Origin: Lasiosphaeris hirsuta
Lineage: Eukaryota; Ascomycota; Sordariomycetes; Sordariales; Lasiosphaeriaceae
DNA: 64,000 nucleotides
Direction of reading: 5' to 3'
Assembly: GCA_030549175.1 (NCBI GenBank)
Contig: JAUKUA010000001.1
Location: forward strand, 7,192,001 to 7,256,000
Shown here: piece by piece, positions 1 through 9,791 of the stretch
Layout of the letters: each line of letters begins with the position of its first letter
Numbering within the stretch: position 1 is the first letter of the stretch
The notes under the pieces: model-generated
Seen by the model: only the letters and a program-made list of their open reading frames with translations
Databases searched by the model: none
Told to the model about the DNA's origin: nothing
Made by a program: the position numbers and the translations under genes

Positions 1-1713
1 AACTAGCGCTACGCAGCCAACGGTGGATAAGTATAGCTGATAGGGTTATGAAGTGAAGCTAAAGAGCTGTTTGAGACGGGCCGACCCGCTGCGGCACCCC
101 GACTAACCCGGTAATGAAGCAAACCAAATCATGTTTTGGATTCTCGAATTTCTTGAATAGCCGTAGAGAACTCTGATGATATCCCACACTGCTGCGCAGT
201 ACGCATATGCAGCAAATCACAGACAGTGCTCTCGCATGGAAGGCGAAGGGGTCGATCACGGAAATTTTGACGAACTAGAGGCACTCGATGTGTCTGGGCT
301 TCGGCCCGCACACTCTTGCGCCCCACGTCGCCCCTCCTTGATCGAAGCTCAGGAGGCGAAAATACGGGCCTGACTGCCCTGCCCAGACCCACCGGAATGA
401 ACCCCGCAGCGCCATTTTCGGGTTTTTAGGGCGAGTGCCCCGCGCTCCTTCTGGTGGTCGGGAAGCTGAAAAAAATACGCCGCCGATCGCGCATCGCGTT
501 GTCAGTCGGCCTGTCATTGGACAAACGCCTGCTTTCTTTTTTTCCTCTCTTCCTCTTTCGTCTCTTGCCCGCGTGCCCACCAACCCCTCAACTGCCGCTT
601 GCTAACCGCGATGGAGCCAACCATGTATTCTCCCATTTCCCCGTCTGCCCCTCCAGAGAGGCTCGGCGGTGAGAGCCCAATCTGGGGAAGAGAAGGCGGG
701 AGAAGCCCAATCGCAGGTGGAACCAGATAGGCAGGCAGTATGGTGTGCAGTGCTGCCAGGCGAGGAGCCGAGGGTGTGCTGTTTCGCCCGCATGGCCTTG
801 CCGTTTCACGCCTAATCTGGAGCCATTCGTCTGTGTTGTTGCTCGCCGCCTAGGGCCGGTGAGTGGCTGCCTTGCGATGCAAAGCCCTACCCAGCATTGC
901 AGCAGCACATTGCCTCTGGCCAGAAGAGCGTGACAGATAGACAGCGCTGGCCGGTGGGGTTCCCCCGCGACGGATCGCTGGCAGCTGGGCCGGCCACAGG
1001 CTGGTTGACGACGTGTCAGGCCATCAATCGCAATTCCTGCAAGCGCCTCCATGGTCTCACTTCCAGCCCCAATCAGGCCCAACGCAAAATGCTCGCGAAC
1101 GCTCGTCAGGCTGCAGGCGCAGTCGGCTGCATGCCATATGCCATATGCCATTTAGTGTGCGCACGCATACACTTGGGCGAGGGTTCCACAGTTTTGTTTA
1201 TCTTTTCCCGCTGGTCCTGGGATGACTGCGTTATGTCTTGGTTGGGTTTTCATCTCTCCTTTGCATTACCTTACTTCTGGCGCGCTTCTCGAGCATATTC
1301 AATCTCGTCAATCTTTTTTTTTTTTTTTTTTTTTTTACGCCGGACCCAAGACGGCGGTTTTCAGCCATCCCTGCCTCTTTTATTGCTTTTTCCTGCCTTC
1401 TTCCTGCCCCCTCGCTTGCGTCTGCTTGGTTCCCGCCGTAGGACGTTTTCCCTCGTGTTAAAAGTCTCCAAAGGTCCCCAAAAATTCTCCTGAGCCGCAA
1501 GGATATCCCAGGCGCGCCAGGCACAGGTGGGATACGATACGGTGGGACCCAGCCCCCATAGAAATGGCATGGTGGGACTCTAAGCACAGAAGCCCTGGTG
1601 CTTCGACCACTTCTTTAACTTCGCCTTCGTCCTTGCTACCCAGAACGCGCCTCTCTCTTGGGGATGCCTTTCCACAGCTCGAGCCTGAGCCCAGGCGGTC
1701 GACCAATATAACA
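1..1713. other. Upstream non-coding region
   Basis: No convincing gene is visible on either strand. The open frames here are short, overlap one another in several frames and show no recognisable protein. The last few hundred bases are pyrimidine-rich, as in fungal promoters and 5' leaders, and include the T tract at 1314-1336. A short CATATGC-type direct repeat lies near 1130-1150. This region probably holds the promoter and 5' UTR of the gene that starts near 1714. Confidence 0.6.
1314..1336. repeat. Poly-T tract (about 23 nt)
   Basis: An uninterrupted run of about 23 T lies about 380 bp upstream of the likely start codon of the downstream gene. Poly(dA:dT) tracts of this kind often form nucleosome-depleted promoter regions in fungi. 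The exact length may be unreliable because it is a homopolymer. Confidence 0.8.
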
Positions 1714-4700
1714 ATGGACCAACGGAGGGCCCTGCTCTCGCCCGTCTTCGAAGACCAGCCCGCGCTGCCGAGCACCCCTGCCCTGCTCGTGCATGTCGAG
1801 ATCCAGTTCACAGATCCCGTTATACGTTCGAGATACACCCGTAGCTATGGCAGCTCCCCCGGCTTCGTCCCTAGCAAGCGCATCTGCAATGGCCTCTTGC
1901 GCCGCATCGACCGCTGCTCCCGGGAGCTCCTCACCCGCAAGGACCCGGCCGCCCTCGACATGTTCAAGGACGACACCTTCGAACGCAAGCCCCTGAGGTT
2001 CGAGATGGCCTTTTGCATCGCCCGGAGGGATAGCGGTCAATGGGAAGAGCGGACGTTCCGGTCCTACCAGAAGCAACCCCTGACCGTTGCCCTCACCAAG
2101 GAAATCATCCTGGCGAGCCACCGGATGATTGGGCTCTTTCTCCGCCGCCACGACAGGGACTTCCGCTGGCTGGACGGCTCCATTCGCGAGACAGGCCCCG
2201 AGAGGCCTGAGACGACGGTACCGTCCCACAATGGTCCTCTTGATCTCTGCTGCGTCCCGAGGTCCCGCTTTATCGAGTCCACTCAGGAGTTTGAGTCTGT
2301 TCCGGGGTACAGCATTGAGTTTTCCTTCCGGAGTCGGAATCCCCAACGGGAAGTGCCGGTATACGAGCGCGTACTCAAGGTCGACAGCGAGCAGACGGCG
2401 CCGTTAACCCTCTTCATGAGCGAGGACATGCTAAGGAAGGGGCTACAGGCCGCCAACATTGATCTAGACAGGAGGAAGCAGCGATTTGAGAATCATGCTA
2501 GGACTTGCAGCGAGCTGAAATGCCGCCACTCGGACGCCGAATCGCTCAGCATCCAGCTTCGGATAGTCAATAACCTGGGGCCTGTGTACGACCACGTCCA
2601 CTGTTCCATACAAAGCACCCTCTCGACTTTTGGAAATCCCGAGTCCCGAGACTGTGACGATCTATTGCATGCCGCCACATACGCCTTTGTGTCAATTCAA
2701 AAGGAGACCGATGCGAGGGTCAACAACCTCAACGACTTTGAGCTGAGGGTCATCGAGCTGAGGGGAAAGAGGTGGTCGCTGCAACAACCAGCAAGATTCA
2801 GTGTCGACTCTTCGGCGTCGTACGGCCGGCGGACGATTCAGGCAGCGTTGGATCGCGTACAAACCGGCATTGCGGATGTTCTGCGCGGCAACGATATTGC
2901 CATTCATATAACTGCCCATAAGAGGGGCCACTTGATTCTGGATAAGGCTATTGTTGCCCATGCCAAGTACGGAATACCAAGGGAAACTTTTCCCTCGCCA
3001 AAAGATGAAGAATCGGCCTTCGTTTCTCGGCTCAAGTCGCGGATCCAAAAGGATATCGACATGGTGTTCGAAGACACGTGCTCAATTGACGACATTCCCG
3101 AAGAGGAGGAGGCCTCGGAGCCGATGCCAACCAGTGTCATCCAAGCCGAAACTCAGCGCGCCGGAGATCAAGTCGCCACTGCGCGGGGTGCCTACTCACG
3201 GAGCCAAACCGCGACGCCCCCGCTTGTGCCGACCCAAGAATCGCTCAGCCCGCGAGCTCAGCGAATACCATCACTCACTCGCCAGTCTTTCCCCACGGAT
3301 ACGCGGAGCGTAAAATCGGCAGTGTCTTCCAACGATGGTAACGACAGCAGCATGGCCACTTCCGTCGCTTCCGAGGATACGGCAGAAAGGTCCTCCGTGG
3401 TCTCCGAAGATCCGACACCCCTGATCATTGTATCGGCTGTTAGGCCCACTCAGCGAAGATTTCCCCTGGTCCCTAAGCGGTATTCATCAACAGCACGGGT
3501 CAGCAGCGCATCCACTTTGATTGAAGAGATCGAATTTGGGCCGGGTAGCAGCAGTATGGCCGGTTCTGGGTATGGTGCGATTCGAGGGATGGAGGCGATC
3601 GAGGGTATCAAGACCAAGATATCAGATGCCGGCCTACGGATTGATTTGGGAGGAGAACCCCTAATTAGTCCCGCTAGTAGCTCTACCTCTAACCCTGCGG
3701 CTCGACCCGAGGGCGCTAGGCACATGTCCAACCAAGCTCAGGAGAACACATCGGGTGCTGAGGCTGTGGTCCAGCCACCAATGGACACAGCTGAGGCGCT
3801 TGACTATGCCGAGGAGCTTGCCTCGGGCCCGGGATTTGATGAAATCACTAAAGTTGAAACGCCGAGTTCCTTCAATGAGACAACCAGCCCTGGAGTCGAC
3901 GCATACTCCACAACCCCCTCCACACCCGCATTGAGTTCGGGTGGCGGGTCCTCGCCAAGAAACAGTATTCTGATAACGCCAACCTACCTGCGGACACTGT
4001 CGGGCACGAGAGATCCCGTCCTGAGAGATTTCGAGCCCGATTCTGAACCGGAAGAGGCCATGATAAACATGGAGGCCGAGGTAGAGGAGAGGCAACCACT
4101 GAAAAGGGGGGAGGTTGGGGACCAGCACACGGCTGACCTGCAGCCAATCGGGTCCTCTTCATTGGGCCCTGCCTTCGAGATAGTTGCAGCCCCAAATGTG
4201 GCTACAGTCGGGTCCGACGCGAGTGGCCTCGGGATAGAAGGCCAAATTGAGGCGGTGAGCTCGGGGGAAGATGCGACCGAAGAAGATGCACCAGATCCCA
4301 AACGCCGGGTCCCGTCACGCTTGCCGACTCCATCATTTGAGATGGATGACCGGGATCTGTCAACATCGGACGCTATACCTCGTGAGGAAAAACTCGGGGC
4401 CGAACATGCTGAGGAGCAGCCGGATGAATCTGGTTCGCTGGCCGCGGATTCCCCCACCCCTGAAGTCCGCCACTCGGGGACGATTTCAGCGCCGATTCTA
4501 GCCACCACCTCGGGGAGCATCTCGGCCCCAGAGGCAGGCATTAGCTCCCCGGAAGCAGCCGTTAGCCATGTGGTCGAGGTGACAGACTCGGGCAAGTGGT
4601 TCGGCCCCGCGAGCGCGACGGATCTTCCTACCGCCACCGAGCCGGATACGCAGCACATTGAAGTCACGAGCAACGTGTCTCGCAACGCACACGGGTCCGC

Positions 4701-6039
4701 AGCCAGCGATGCGACAAAGCAAAATGACAGCGCAGGGTCGGGGGCGGATGCACTGAGCCTCGGGCCCGCCGAGGAGGCTATTCGGCAAGTGCCCGAGTTG
4801 TCCGTCGGAGACAAGTTGGGTGAAAAGACCGACAACAACAAGGTGTCAATCTTGGAATTCAGCCCCGAAACAACACATTTTCTGGATGGTGGCAACGCCC
4901 CTAATGAGCTATCAGGTTTAGTCCCTGCAAGATGCGTGGAGAGTCCAACGGGCGCTGTCGGTCCCGTCAAGGAAGCTGTGGGTGTCCTGTCTAGCCAAGG
5001 TATAGAACCCCTCACGTCCGATGTCTCCACCCAAGCTCAGCCTGAAGAGGATTATGGCGTCGGCTCCGATAAGAAGCAAACAGGACTTGAAATTGAGGAA
5101 GCTTCCTTCATGCGAGAGCCCGAAGTCTCCGTCGGAAGCAGCGAAGTCGCGGGTGCTCGACTTGATGTCGGCCACGACGCGGAGCCGGAGTCGGGAGCGC
5201 TGGGACTCGGTGCTGAGCCCAAGGCCGTTCCTGAGAAGCCCGAAGTTTGCTTGGATGATGCATCAGCTTTCGGCTCGGGTTCTGAGGTGGCAGACGTAGA
5301 GGATGAAGGTTTTGACGATGCAATCATTGTAGCGCCTGAGATTTCGGTGCAGGACTTTGCTACACTGACACCTTCGGCATCTCTTACCGAAAACCGCGAC
5401 CTTGCGGATGGCCTCGCCGCCGAAACGAGCGGGTTGCCGGAGGGGGCTGAAGGTGTCGACAAAAGCGTATTCAAGTCGCTGTACCTCTCCCCTTCCCATG
5501 ATCACTCCCCGCAGAGCAGCGCAGTGTCACTCTCGGAATGGTCCGATTGCCAGCCCTGCGGTGTCAGCAGCCGTGGTTCGGTCGAAACGGTTCGGACTCC
5601 CGAAGAGAATGAGCGCCGGGCTCGCAAGCCGTCACCATCCCGATGCACCAGCCGCCCGCAGACTGCCGGCTATCTAGGCCTCCGTGAGACCCGCTTCGTC
5701 GAGATTGGCCTGCGCGGTGCTCTGGGGGACTCGCGTCGCCGTTTGAGTCTGCCACTGTCGCAACACATGATGATGATAGACCAAGACCAAGCGGCGGCTG
5801 CCGCAAGTAACCAGACGATGGCTGTGGGGTCCCCCGCGTCATCAGTGGCTGGTGGCAGGGTGAGGAAGCCCAGCAGAGGGCGGCCCGTCCGCAGCCGCAA
5901 GGAGGGCCGGGCAGCGAAGACCGAGGATAGGCTTGAAAATGGAGAGGAGGAGCATCAGATGGTGCTCCCGCGGGTGATGATGCTGCTCGCGGGCGTCGTC
6001 GCGATCAGCAAGGTATTGAAGGGGCCTCAACAGTATTAA
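1714..6039 (+). CDS. Large disordered fungal protein with C-terminal hydrophobic segment, function unknown
   Basis: A single open exon encodes about 1441 aa from ATG 1714, which has the context AACAATGG. An in-frame ATG at 1564 would add 50 Ser/Thr-rich residues, so the start is uncertain. Residues 15-460 or so look folded: they contain a mix of hydrophobic and charged segments, paired Cys/His around 'HARTCSELKCRHSDAES', and predicted alpha/beta content. From about residue 480 the protein becomes acidic and rich in Ser, Pro, Glu and Ala for nearly 900 residues, which is typical of intrinsic disorder. Near the end there are basic patches (RKPSRGRPVRSRK) followed by a hydrophobic stretch, VMMLLAGVVAISKVL, about 10 residues from the C-terminus, which could be a tail anchor. 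I recognise no family. Membrane tethering is inference. No introns are needed. A 348-codon antisense frame inside it looks like a codon-bias shadow. Confidence 0.8.
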   Translation: MDQRRALLSPVFEDQPALPSTPALLVHVEIQFTDPVIRSRYTRSYGSSPGFVPSKRICNGLLRRIDRCSRELLTRKDPAALDMFKDDTFERKPLRFEMAFCIARRDSGQWEERTFRSYQKQPLTVALTKEIILASHRMIGLFLRRHDRDFRWLDGSIRETGPERPETTVPSHNGPLDLCCVPRSRFIESTQEFESVPGYSIEFSFRSRNPQREVPVYERVLKVDSEQTAPLTLFMSEDMLRKGLQAANIDLDRRKQRFENHARTCSELKCRHSDAESLSIQLRIVNNLGPVYDHVHCSIQSTLSTFGNPESRDCDDLLHAATYAFVSIQKETDARVNNLNDFELRVIELRGKRWSLQQPARFSVDSSASYGRRTIQAALDRVQTGIADVLRGNDIAIHITAHKRGHLILDKAIVAHAKYGIPRETFPSPKDEESAFVSRLKSRIQKDIDMVFEDTCSIDDIPEEEEASEPMPTSVIQAETQRAGDQVATARGAYSRSQTATPPLVPTQESLSPRAQRIPSLTRQSFPTDTRSVKSAVSSNDGNDSSMATSVASEDTAERSSVVSEDPTPLIIVSAVRPTQRRFPLVPKRYSSTARVSSASTLIEEIEFGPGSSSMAGSGYGAIRGMEAIEGIKTKISDAGLRIDLGGEPLISPASSSTSNPAARPEGARHMSNQAQENTSGAEAVVQPPMDTAEALDYAEELASGPGFDEITKVETPSSFNETTSPGVDAYSTTPSTPALSSGGGSSPRNSILITPTYLRTLSGTRDPVLRDFEPDSEPEEAMINMEAEVEERQPLKRGEVGDQHTADLQPIGSSSLGPAFEIVAAPNVATVGSDASGLGIEGQIEAVSSGEDATEEDAPDPKRRVPSRLPTPSFEMDDRDLSTSDAIPREEKLGAEHAEEQPDESGSLAADSPTPEVRHSGTISAPILATTSGSISAPEAGISSPEAAVSHVVEVTDSGKWFGPASATDLPTATEPDTQHIEVTSNVSRNAHGSAASDATKQNDSAGSGADALSLGPAEEAIRQVPELSVGDKLGEKTDNNKVSILEFSPETTHFLDGGNAPNELSGLVPARCVESPTGAVGPVKEAVGVLSSQGIEPLTSDVSTQAQPEEDYGVGSDKKQTGLEIEEASFMREPEVSVGSSEVAGARLDVGHDAEPESGALGLGAEPKAVPEKPEVCLDDASAFGSGSEVADVEDEGFDDAIIVAPEISVQDFATLTPSASLTENRDLADGLAAETSGLPEGAEGVDKSVFKSLYLSPSHDHSPQSSAVSLSEWSDCQPCGVSSRGSVETVRTPEENERRARKPSPSRCTSRPQTAGYLGLRETRFVEIGLRGALGDSRRRLSLPLSQHMMMIDQDQAAAAASNQTMAVGSPASSVAGGRVRKPSRGRPVRSRKEGRAAKTEDRLENGEEEHQMVLPRVMMLLAGVVAISKVLKGPQQY

Positions 6040-6726
6040 GGTTGCTTGACCCAGGGTGTGCGTATCATTCTGACATCGTCTTTTCACATTTCTTTTCTTT
6101 TATTTGGTCACTCTTGCGTGGAACTATTGGTAATCATTGTTTTGGAAGTCAGGGCTTATGGCGTTGGGGTCCCGGGAATATACCTTATATATGACAGTAT
6201 TGCATATAAAAACGGGATTGGGTTTTGGGGTGCGCGGGAGCACACGAGAAACAGGCACTCGGAGGAATACCATTTTTAAAAAACTCATGAAGAGATGCAT
6301 CTACACAGGAATAAATACGGCACGAGTTCATGGTATGGCATGGGCTAGAATGGACAGATATCAAGGGGACATGGGTACATCTACGTCAGCGGCTTACAGG
6401 GGGAGGACCCCGGGTGTGGCGCTTTCAGAAAATCATTGTTTTTTCTTCCCTCAAGACCCGAGAAAGAGGAGCACATAGCTAGTTATGTAGGAGGGCCGTA
6501 TATTTGAAGGCCAAGTAGAACTTGGACGCATCTACTCCTTCGAGGGATGCCAAAACTGATCGGACTTGAGTGTCCGTTTTCGTCTCTTCGAACTTATTGA
6601 TCCGTTTTCTACACAATCTAAACGGTGAGTAAACTCTTCGGTCAGTAGGTTTCTTCGACGCAAAAACAAATTTCATAGTTCGGAAAAACTGTATCCAGGG
6701 ACCGTCAAAAAAGGAAGAGTTTGCGA
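6040..6726. other. Intergenic region (3' flank of orphan gene, 3' flank of tRNA-Gly)
   Basis: No supported gene is present. The stretch probably contains the 3' UTR of the preceding large gene. On the minus strand it lies downstream of the tRNA-Gly gene. The longest open frames (65-113 codons) have no recognisable content. Confidence 0.6.
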
Positions 6727-6797
6727 TGCGCCAGCCGCGAATCGAACGCGGGGCCCATCGATGGCAACGATGGATTTTACCACTAAACCACTGGCGC
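6727..6797 (-). tRNA. tRNA-Gly (anticodon GCC)
   Basis: Read on the minus strand, the sequence folds as a complete cloverleaf. The acceptor stem GCGCCAG pairs with CTGGCGC over 7 bp and is followed by discriminator A. The D arm contains TGGTTTAGTGGTAAAAT. The anticodon stem CATCG/CGATG encloses the loop TTGCCAT, with anticodon GCC. The T arm is CGCGTTCGATTCGCG. It matches the standard eukaryotic tRNA-Gly(GCC) arrangement base for base in the A and B box regions, has no intron, and has no encoded CCA. It decodes GGC, a highly used glycine codon in GC-rich fungal genes. A T-rich stretch suitable for Pol III termination is not obvious immediately downstream. Confidence 0.97.
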
Positions 6798-7312
6798 TGG
6801 GTGTTTCAATTGATGATTATGGGGTTGGAAAATGGGGTTTCGTAGGGTGGTAGGGGTGTGGGTGGATTTCCAGGGGCGCTGCATGTATTTTTTGAGTGCG
6901 GGGCAAGGGGGAAGGGGGCCAAGGGGTTACGTTGTGACTTTGGGATCTTTACGAGTGGCAAGGTGGTATAGGGTTGAGGGATTGTGTGTGTATTGTTTGT
7001 AGATTGATTGTTCTGTCTAGATAAGGCGCATGTCAACGAGATCTCTGGACCTAAACTGACATTTCGTTCACACGTCAAGTTTAGCATCCTAAGATAATCA
7101 AGGGAGAGGATGTTAAAATTGACATGTGGACGAAATGCCAGTTTTGGGTCCGGAGATCTCTTTGACATGCTTATTTTCTTCAACATGCTTCCCTTACCCT
7201 CTCCAGAACCCCCAAGATAGACACTGGTCAGACTTTAAAGCGACCCTGCTTGGGAAATAGTAAAAATGTAAGGGTGGCTATCAATCACCTTCACGTTTCG
7301 CTGTCGTCCCCC
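6798..7312. other. Intergenic region carrying the inverted repeat
   Basis: This lies between the 5' end of the tRNA-Gly gene and the 3' end of SEC20. It contains no protein-coding gene. Its main structure is the imperfect inverted repeat at 7021-7174. The flanks are G/T-rich on the plus strand with runs such as GGGGTGTGGGTGG. Confidence 0.6.
7021..7174. repeat. Imperfect inverted repeat, about 66-bp arms (MITE/foldback-like)
   Basis: The left arm (7021-7089) and the reverse complement of the right arm (7108-7174) align end to end. They differ by 8 substitutions, 6 of them transitions, plus a 3-nt and a 1-nt gap, giving roughly 87% identity. An 18-nt spacer (7090-7107) separates them. The arms share ATAAG at the outer tips and contain GAGATCTC. 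No second copy was found by eye in this window, and no clear target-site duplication flanks the element. It could be a non-autonomous foldback element (MITE) inserted next to the tRNA gene, or a transcript hairpin downstream of SEC20. The predominance of transitions is compatible with mutation after duplication, including RIP. Confidence 0.8.
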
Positions 7313-8699
7313 CTACAACTCATCCCTAACCCTCTCCTCCTCCACCACCACTCTTACCACATCATCCCCGTCCACTCCCTCCTCCTCCCACATCCTCTTC
7401 ATCGGATTCTTCTCCCCAGCCGCGGTCTCCTCCTCGGTCAGATTTGCCGCGGCCCGCTCCACATCATCCATCATGCGCCCAATCTTCTCAACCATGCCCT
7501 CGGGCTCCTCCACAACCGCCTCCCTTACCCCCCCAGCGGCTTTGATGGTCGGTACCGCGCCCTGCTCCCCAACCCCAACAGCCTTGCCGCCGCCTCCGCT
7601 GGGATCCGCCACCTCCATCCTCGCTCCCTTCCCGCTGCCGGCCAGGGACGAGGACACGCTGCTGCCGGTGCGCCAGGCGGTGCGGGCGGGGAGCCAGAGG
7701 ACCCACCACAGGGGCCCGTAGAGGAAGCGGCGGAAGACGAGCCAGGACAGAGTGGCGAGCAGCACGTAGAAGGCGGTGCGCAGGTACCACGTATCGCTCT
7801 TCTGGCTGGTCAGCAGGGTCCCGACGAGGTCGCGCGAGCGCGCCAGCAGCCCGTCGAGCCCGGCGTACGTCTGCTGCAGCTCCTGCAGCGCCGCCGTGCT
7901 CTCGGCCAGCGTCTGCGTCGCGAACGCCGACTTGGCCACCTCGCCGGCGATGAGCGCGTGCGTGCGCCGCAGTGCTGATGTCACGTCGCTCGAGGCCGTA
8001 ACGACGCCGCGCGCGCCGCCATCGCCACCCTTTTGTCGGAGCCGCCGGCGGTCGCGCGCCGTGAAGAGCTGCGTGTGTCGGGTCGGCGTGGTCGTGTCGT
8101 CGGGGTTGCTGTTGTTGTCCCCCTGGGAGGAGGTGGCGGTGCTAGTGTTGAGGGCTGTGGCTGAGGCGGTGTAGGAGGCGAGGAGCAGGTAGCGCTCGAG
8201 CTTCTGGGCGGCTTGGAGGTTGCGGCGGGCGGAGAGCTGCGCGCGGCGGAAGGAGGTGCGGCAGCTGTATTCGCTGTCAGCGCCATTGCTACAAAATGAA
8301 GAAAATGAATACATACTCCTTCAGCTCCCCCTCCAACCGCTGAACCCCCTCTCTCAGCCGCGTCTTGCGGTGCTCGGCCTCGCTCACCGGGCGGGCAGGC
8401 CGCAGGTCTATGATCTCCTCGCTCAGCAGCTCGAGCTCCTCCTCCTCCTCGCGCAGGACCTGGTTGATCTCGGAGCTCAACTCGGCCGCGACATTCGAGG
8501 TGTCCTCCTCGGCGGTGGCACCGATGCTGGCGAGGCTGCTGATGCTGCCGATGCTGCTGGACATGTTCATGCTGCTCGGCAGGGGGGCGGAGCCGGGCTG
8601 GAACTTGACGGCGGCGAGGCGGTCGATAAGGTCCTTGAGCTGGCCCGTCGTCTCCTGCAGCGCCGAGAGCCGCTCCTGCAGTGTTTCGAGGGACGCCAT
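7313..8699 (-). CDS. sec20: Sec20-like SNARE of Golgi-to-ER retrograde transport
   Basis: Exons are 8699-8317 and 8264-7313, giving 444 aa. The 52-nt intron (8265-8316) has donor GTATGT, branch GCTGAC and acceptor ACAG, and joins '...GELKD' to 'CRTSFRRAQ'. Residues 1-130 form coiled coils. Residues about 198-320 match the Sec20 domain: a SNARE helix (TSALRRTHALIAGEVAKSAF...LLARSRDLVGTLL) followed by a membrane anchor around WYLRTAFYVLLATLSWLVF. A Ser/Gly/Glu-rich tail of about 100 residues ends in RDEL. Yeast Sec20 is an ER-resident t-SNARE that works with Tip20, Ufe1 and Use1 and ends in HDEL, so the RDEL tail fits a lumenal retrieval signal. The gene is divergent from mL53, with a 276-bp shared promoter. 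An alternative 28-nt intron is too short and lacks a branch site. Confidence 0.88.
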
Positions 8700-8946
8700 A
8701 TCTGGTATATCGATGACCGTCTGCTTCCAAGCTCACTAATCGTGAGTGCTGCACTGTTGGTGCACAAGGTCAAAGAAAGGGAAGTGTCCCTAACCCAAAA
8801 CCGCAACGTCATCCAATCCACCCCTGCACTGCCCCGGGGGGCCACCAGCTGCCCACGGCCCGGCAGCCCATCCCCCCATGCACTCGATTTTCCCAAAATC
8901 GCCCTCAATACCACACACAGACTCTACCCATCACCACCATACACAA

Positions 8947-8963
8947 CCCCCCCCCCCCCCCCC
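8947..8963. repeat. Poly-C run (about 17 nt)
   Basis: An uninterrupted C run lies 12 bp upstream of the mL53 start codon, inside the short spacer shared with the divergent SEC20 gene. It would be in the mL53 5' leader or core promoter. Its exact length is uncertain because it is a long homopolymer. Confidence 0.75.
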
Positions 8964-8975
8964 GGAACCGCCAAA

Positions 8976-9338
8976 ATGATAACCCACTTCATCACCAACG
9001 TCACAACACGCTTCAACCCCTTCTCGGCAGGCGCCAAGTCGGCACGGCTCTTCCTGACGAGCCTCCCGCCGAGCGCGCGCGCGAACGGTATGTCTATCGT
9101 GACGGAGCTGCTCCCTCGCACCTCGACCGCCGCTAGCACCCTGCGCGTCAAGTTCAGTGCGTATTACCCAGACAACTCTTTCTCTCCGGGTCATAGCTGA
9201 ACAATTGCTAACTCCCCGTCCCCAGAGGACGGTAAGGAGCTCAACCTCGATTGCGAGAACCTCGGCATTAAGAGCATCGTCGAGGAGGTCGACCGCCACT
9301 CGCGCGCCCTGCAGAAGCAAGCCGACATTGACGGCTAG
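8976..9338 (+). CDS. mrpl44: Mitochondrial large-subunit ribosomal protein mL53
   Basis: Exons 8976-9156 and 9226-9338 encode 97 aa. The 69-nt intron has donor GTGCGT, branch TGCTAAC and acceptor CCCAG. The protein begins MITHFITNVTTRFNPFS and has the family hallmarks ARLFLTSLPP and the C-terminal block KDGKELNLDCENLGIKSIV followed by DRHSRALQKQAD. These fit the L53 family (yeast MRPL44, 98 aa), a small protein of the mitochondrial 54S subunit. The length equals the family norm. The ATG has the strong context CAAAATGA. It is transcribed divergently from SEC20 and its 3' end faces the pyrophosphatase gene. Confidence 0.93.
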
Positions 9339-9791
9339 TCATTTGCCAATTCACCCACTCTCCAACTCTACTTTAACTGTACTTACACCCATTTATACCT
9401 GTTCCAAGGTTCTTTACCTACTTGTATATTCTAGAAGCATTGAGAAGGCGTTTTATTTGCGGATTCACGCGGGCAGGCATTCATCACGAGTCGGGACAAG
9501 ATATCAAGCAGGATTTCGACACCGGACAAAATGCTGATTGAGCCCCAAACGCTTTTTAATATTCTATTCTGCCGCTATGTCAAGTTCTGAGAAGAAGATG
9601 AAGCATCATAAGTATATGGATCACGCCCAAACTTACTTCCCCCCCCTTGCCTTCTTCATCAATTTTTGCAACTTGCTCACAGTCCCTTGACTAAAAGGAC
9701 TTTGCTTCGGAAAAGGTGGATTGGAAAAATTAAGACTAGCAAATGCGTTGGGATCGGGCCCATAATAACACCATGGCTCCACGGATGCTTT
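9339..9791. other. Convergent intergenic region
   Basis: This holds the 3' ends of mL53 (plus strand) and the pyrophosphatase (minus strand). It is A/T-richer than the neighbouring coding sequence and contains AATATT and TTTTTAAT-like stretches suitable for polyadenylation. No gene is seen. Confidence 0.6.

Noticed and set aside
3984..5030. 348-codon antisense frame inside the orphan gene
   Set aside because: It lies opposite a low-complexity coding region. Long antisense frames are expected from GC-rich codon bias, and the translation has no recognisable features.
8289..8316. 28-nt intron model in SEC20
   Set aside because: Too short for fungal splicing and lacks a branch site. Extending to the acceptor at 8265 gives a 52-nt intron with branch GCTGAC and keeps the frame.
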